A stretch of 6,184 nucleotides of DNA, taken from Candidatus Competibacteraceae bacterium (GTDB taxonomy: Bacteria > Pseudomonadota > Gammaproteobacteria > Competibacterales > Competibacteraceae). Shown here piece after piece: positions 5,710 to 6,184 of this stretch. The notes under the pieces are model-generated. The model saw only the letters and a list, made by a program, of their open reading frames with translations, ran no database searches and was not told the DNA's origin. Position 1 is the stretch's first letter; each line of letters opens with the position of its first letter. The stretch is from the NCBI GenBank assembly GCA_012032855.1, contig JAAUQA010000214.1, positions 1 to 6,184 on the forward strand. Direction: 5' to 3'. Position numbers and translations under genes: made by a program.

Positions 5710-6184
5710 CTAATGCACGGTCAGCGGGGATGAACAGTGTTTGGTTTTGTAGTCCTGATAAAGTTCCATCATCCGCTGCCATAGCGGACCCGGCAAGCCG
5801 GTGCCGACGGGGTGTCCATTCAACTGAGTGACCGGAACAATTTCGCGCGTGGAACTGGTCAACCAGATCTCCTGGGCGGTGTCCAACCACGCTGCGGGTA
5901 TATCTCGTTGTTGGCAGGCAATGCCCTGCTGTGCGGCAATATCTACAATTAATCGACGGGTAATGCCGGGCAAAATCCGTTGATCCAGGCGCGGCGTCAG
6001 GAGCACATCATCACGGACTAGAAACACATTGCTGGCCGTGCCTTCGGTCGCATAACCATCCCGCACCAGGATAGCATCAGCGCTCCCTTGTTCCAGCGCT
6101 TGCTGGCGAGCCATGACGTTGGCCAGTAAGGCGATGCTTTTGATGTGGCAGGCTTGCCAGCGGATATCGGGTAACGTTACCACC
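5710..6184 (-). CDS. dat: Class IV PLP aminotransferase, D-amino-acid aminotransferase type, C-terminal part
   Basis: About 157 C-terminal residues are visible, and the gene runs off the right edge (usual length about 285). The first visible valine is in-frame sequence and not a start. The stretch (V)VTLPDIRWQACHIKSIALLANV holds the PLP-binding lysine at visible residue 15 (codon 6141–6139). EGTASNVF (47–54) supplies the glutamate that contacts the PLP ring nitrogen. LDQRILPGITR (66–76) and LTSSTREIVPV (108–118) are further class IV motifs. The DIRWQ...IKS wording and the place next to ybeD–lipB fit D-alanine/D-amino-acid aminotransferase, which interconverts D-amino acids and 2-oxo acids, for example D-alanine and D-glutamate for peptidoglycan. 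A branched-chain or aminodeoxychorismate lyase relative is less likely but cannot be excluded without the N-terminus. It is cytoplasmic and probably first in a cluster with ybeD–lipB–lipA. Confidence 0.88.
   Translation of the reverse strand, partial: VVTLPDIRWQACHIKSIALLANVMARQQALEQGSADAILVRDGYATEGTASNVFLVRDDVLLTPRLDQRILPGITRRLIVDIAAQQGIACQQRDIPAAWLDTAQEIWLTSSTREIVPVTQLNGHPVGTGLPGPLWQRMMELYQDYKTKHCSSPLTVH

Noticed and set aside
5627..5890. Upstream extension of ybeD giving a 175-residue protein
   Set aside because: It overlaps the aminotransferase gene in another frame and has no family likeness. The ATG at 5626 gives exactly the usual 87 residues with a Shine-Dalgarno.
1..6184. tRNA, rRNA, CRISPR array, riboswitch or transposase gene
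   Set aside because: I found no cloverleaf, array of spaced direct repeats, known aptamer core or transposase motif on either strand.

Overview
The window looks like chromosomal DNA from a gammaproteobacterium. The main reason is the order dat–ybeD(DUF493)–lipB–lipA on the minus strand, which is the usual lipoate-synthesis neighbourhood of that class. The protein sequences (a LipB close to the E. coli type, an 87-residue YbeD, a YqhA/UPF0114 fragment) agree with this. I cannot name a genus. Nothing resembles a phage, a plasmid or a CRISPR locus.

Left part, plus strand (1–2063): the C-terminal end of a YqhA/UPF0114 membrane protein runs in from the left edge. After a short spacer with a possible 25-residue ORF comes an unnamed 407-residue alpha/beta-hydrolase-fold protein with a readable Ser-Asp-His triad. 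Five bases later a small single-domain EamA/DMT membrane transporter begins, so the two are probably co-transcribed.

Middle (2064–3600): a predicted secreted glycerophosphodiester phosphodiesterase (GDPD) stands alone on the plus strand. It lies between two direct copies of a 14-bp sequence, GGGGTCAGGTCTTG, each placed just after a stop codon. The right copy leads into a perfect 13-bp hairpin in the gap between the convergent GDPD and lipA genes. The layout resembles REP/RAYT-type palindromic repeats. The GDPD signal peptide is split from the rest by a one-base frameshift in an A-tract.

Right part, minus strand (3606–6184, read right to left): the C-terminal half of a class IV PLP aminotransferase (D-amino-acid aminotransferase type), ybeD, lipB and lipA. 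ybeD and lipB overlap by 4 nt, and lipB and lipA by 38 nt. LipB transfers octanoyl groups from acyl carrier protein to lipoyl domains, and LipA inserts the two sulfurs. LipA carries a one-base deletion exactly between the second and third cysteines of its auxiliary-cluster motif, CX4CX5C. Every other residue expected of an active enzyme is intact.

Two genes with otherwise intact reading frames are each broken by a single missing base next to a short A/T run. Sequencing or assembly error is therefore the leading explanation, with true inactivation as the alternative. I see no clear new biological system. The most interesting items are the repeat pair around GDPD, the unnamed hydrolase–EamA pair, and an unusual, repeat-like N-terminal extension of LipB.
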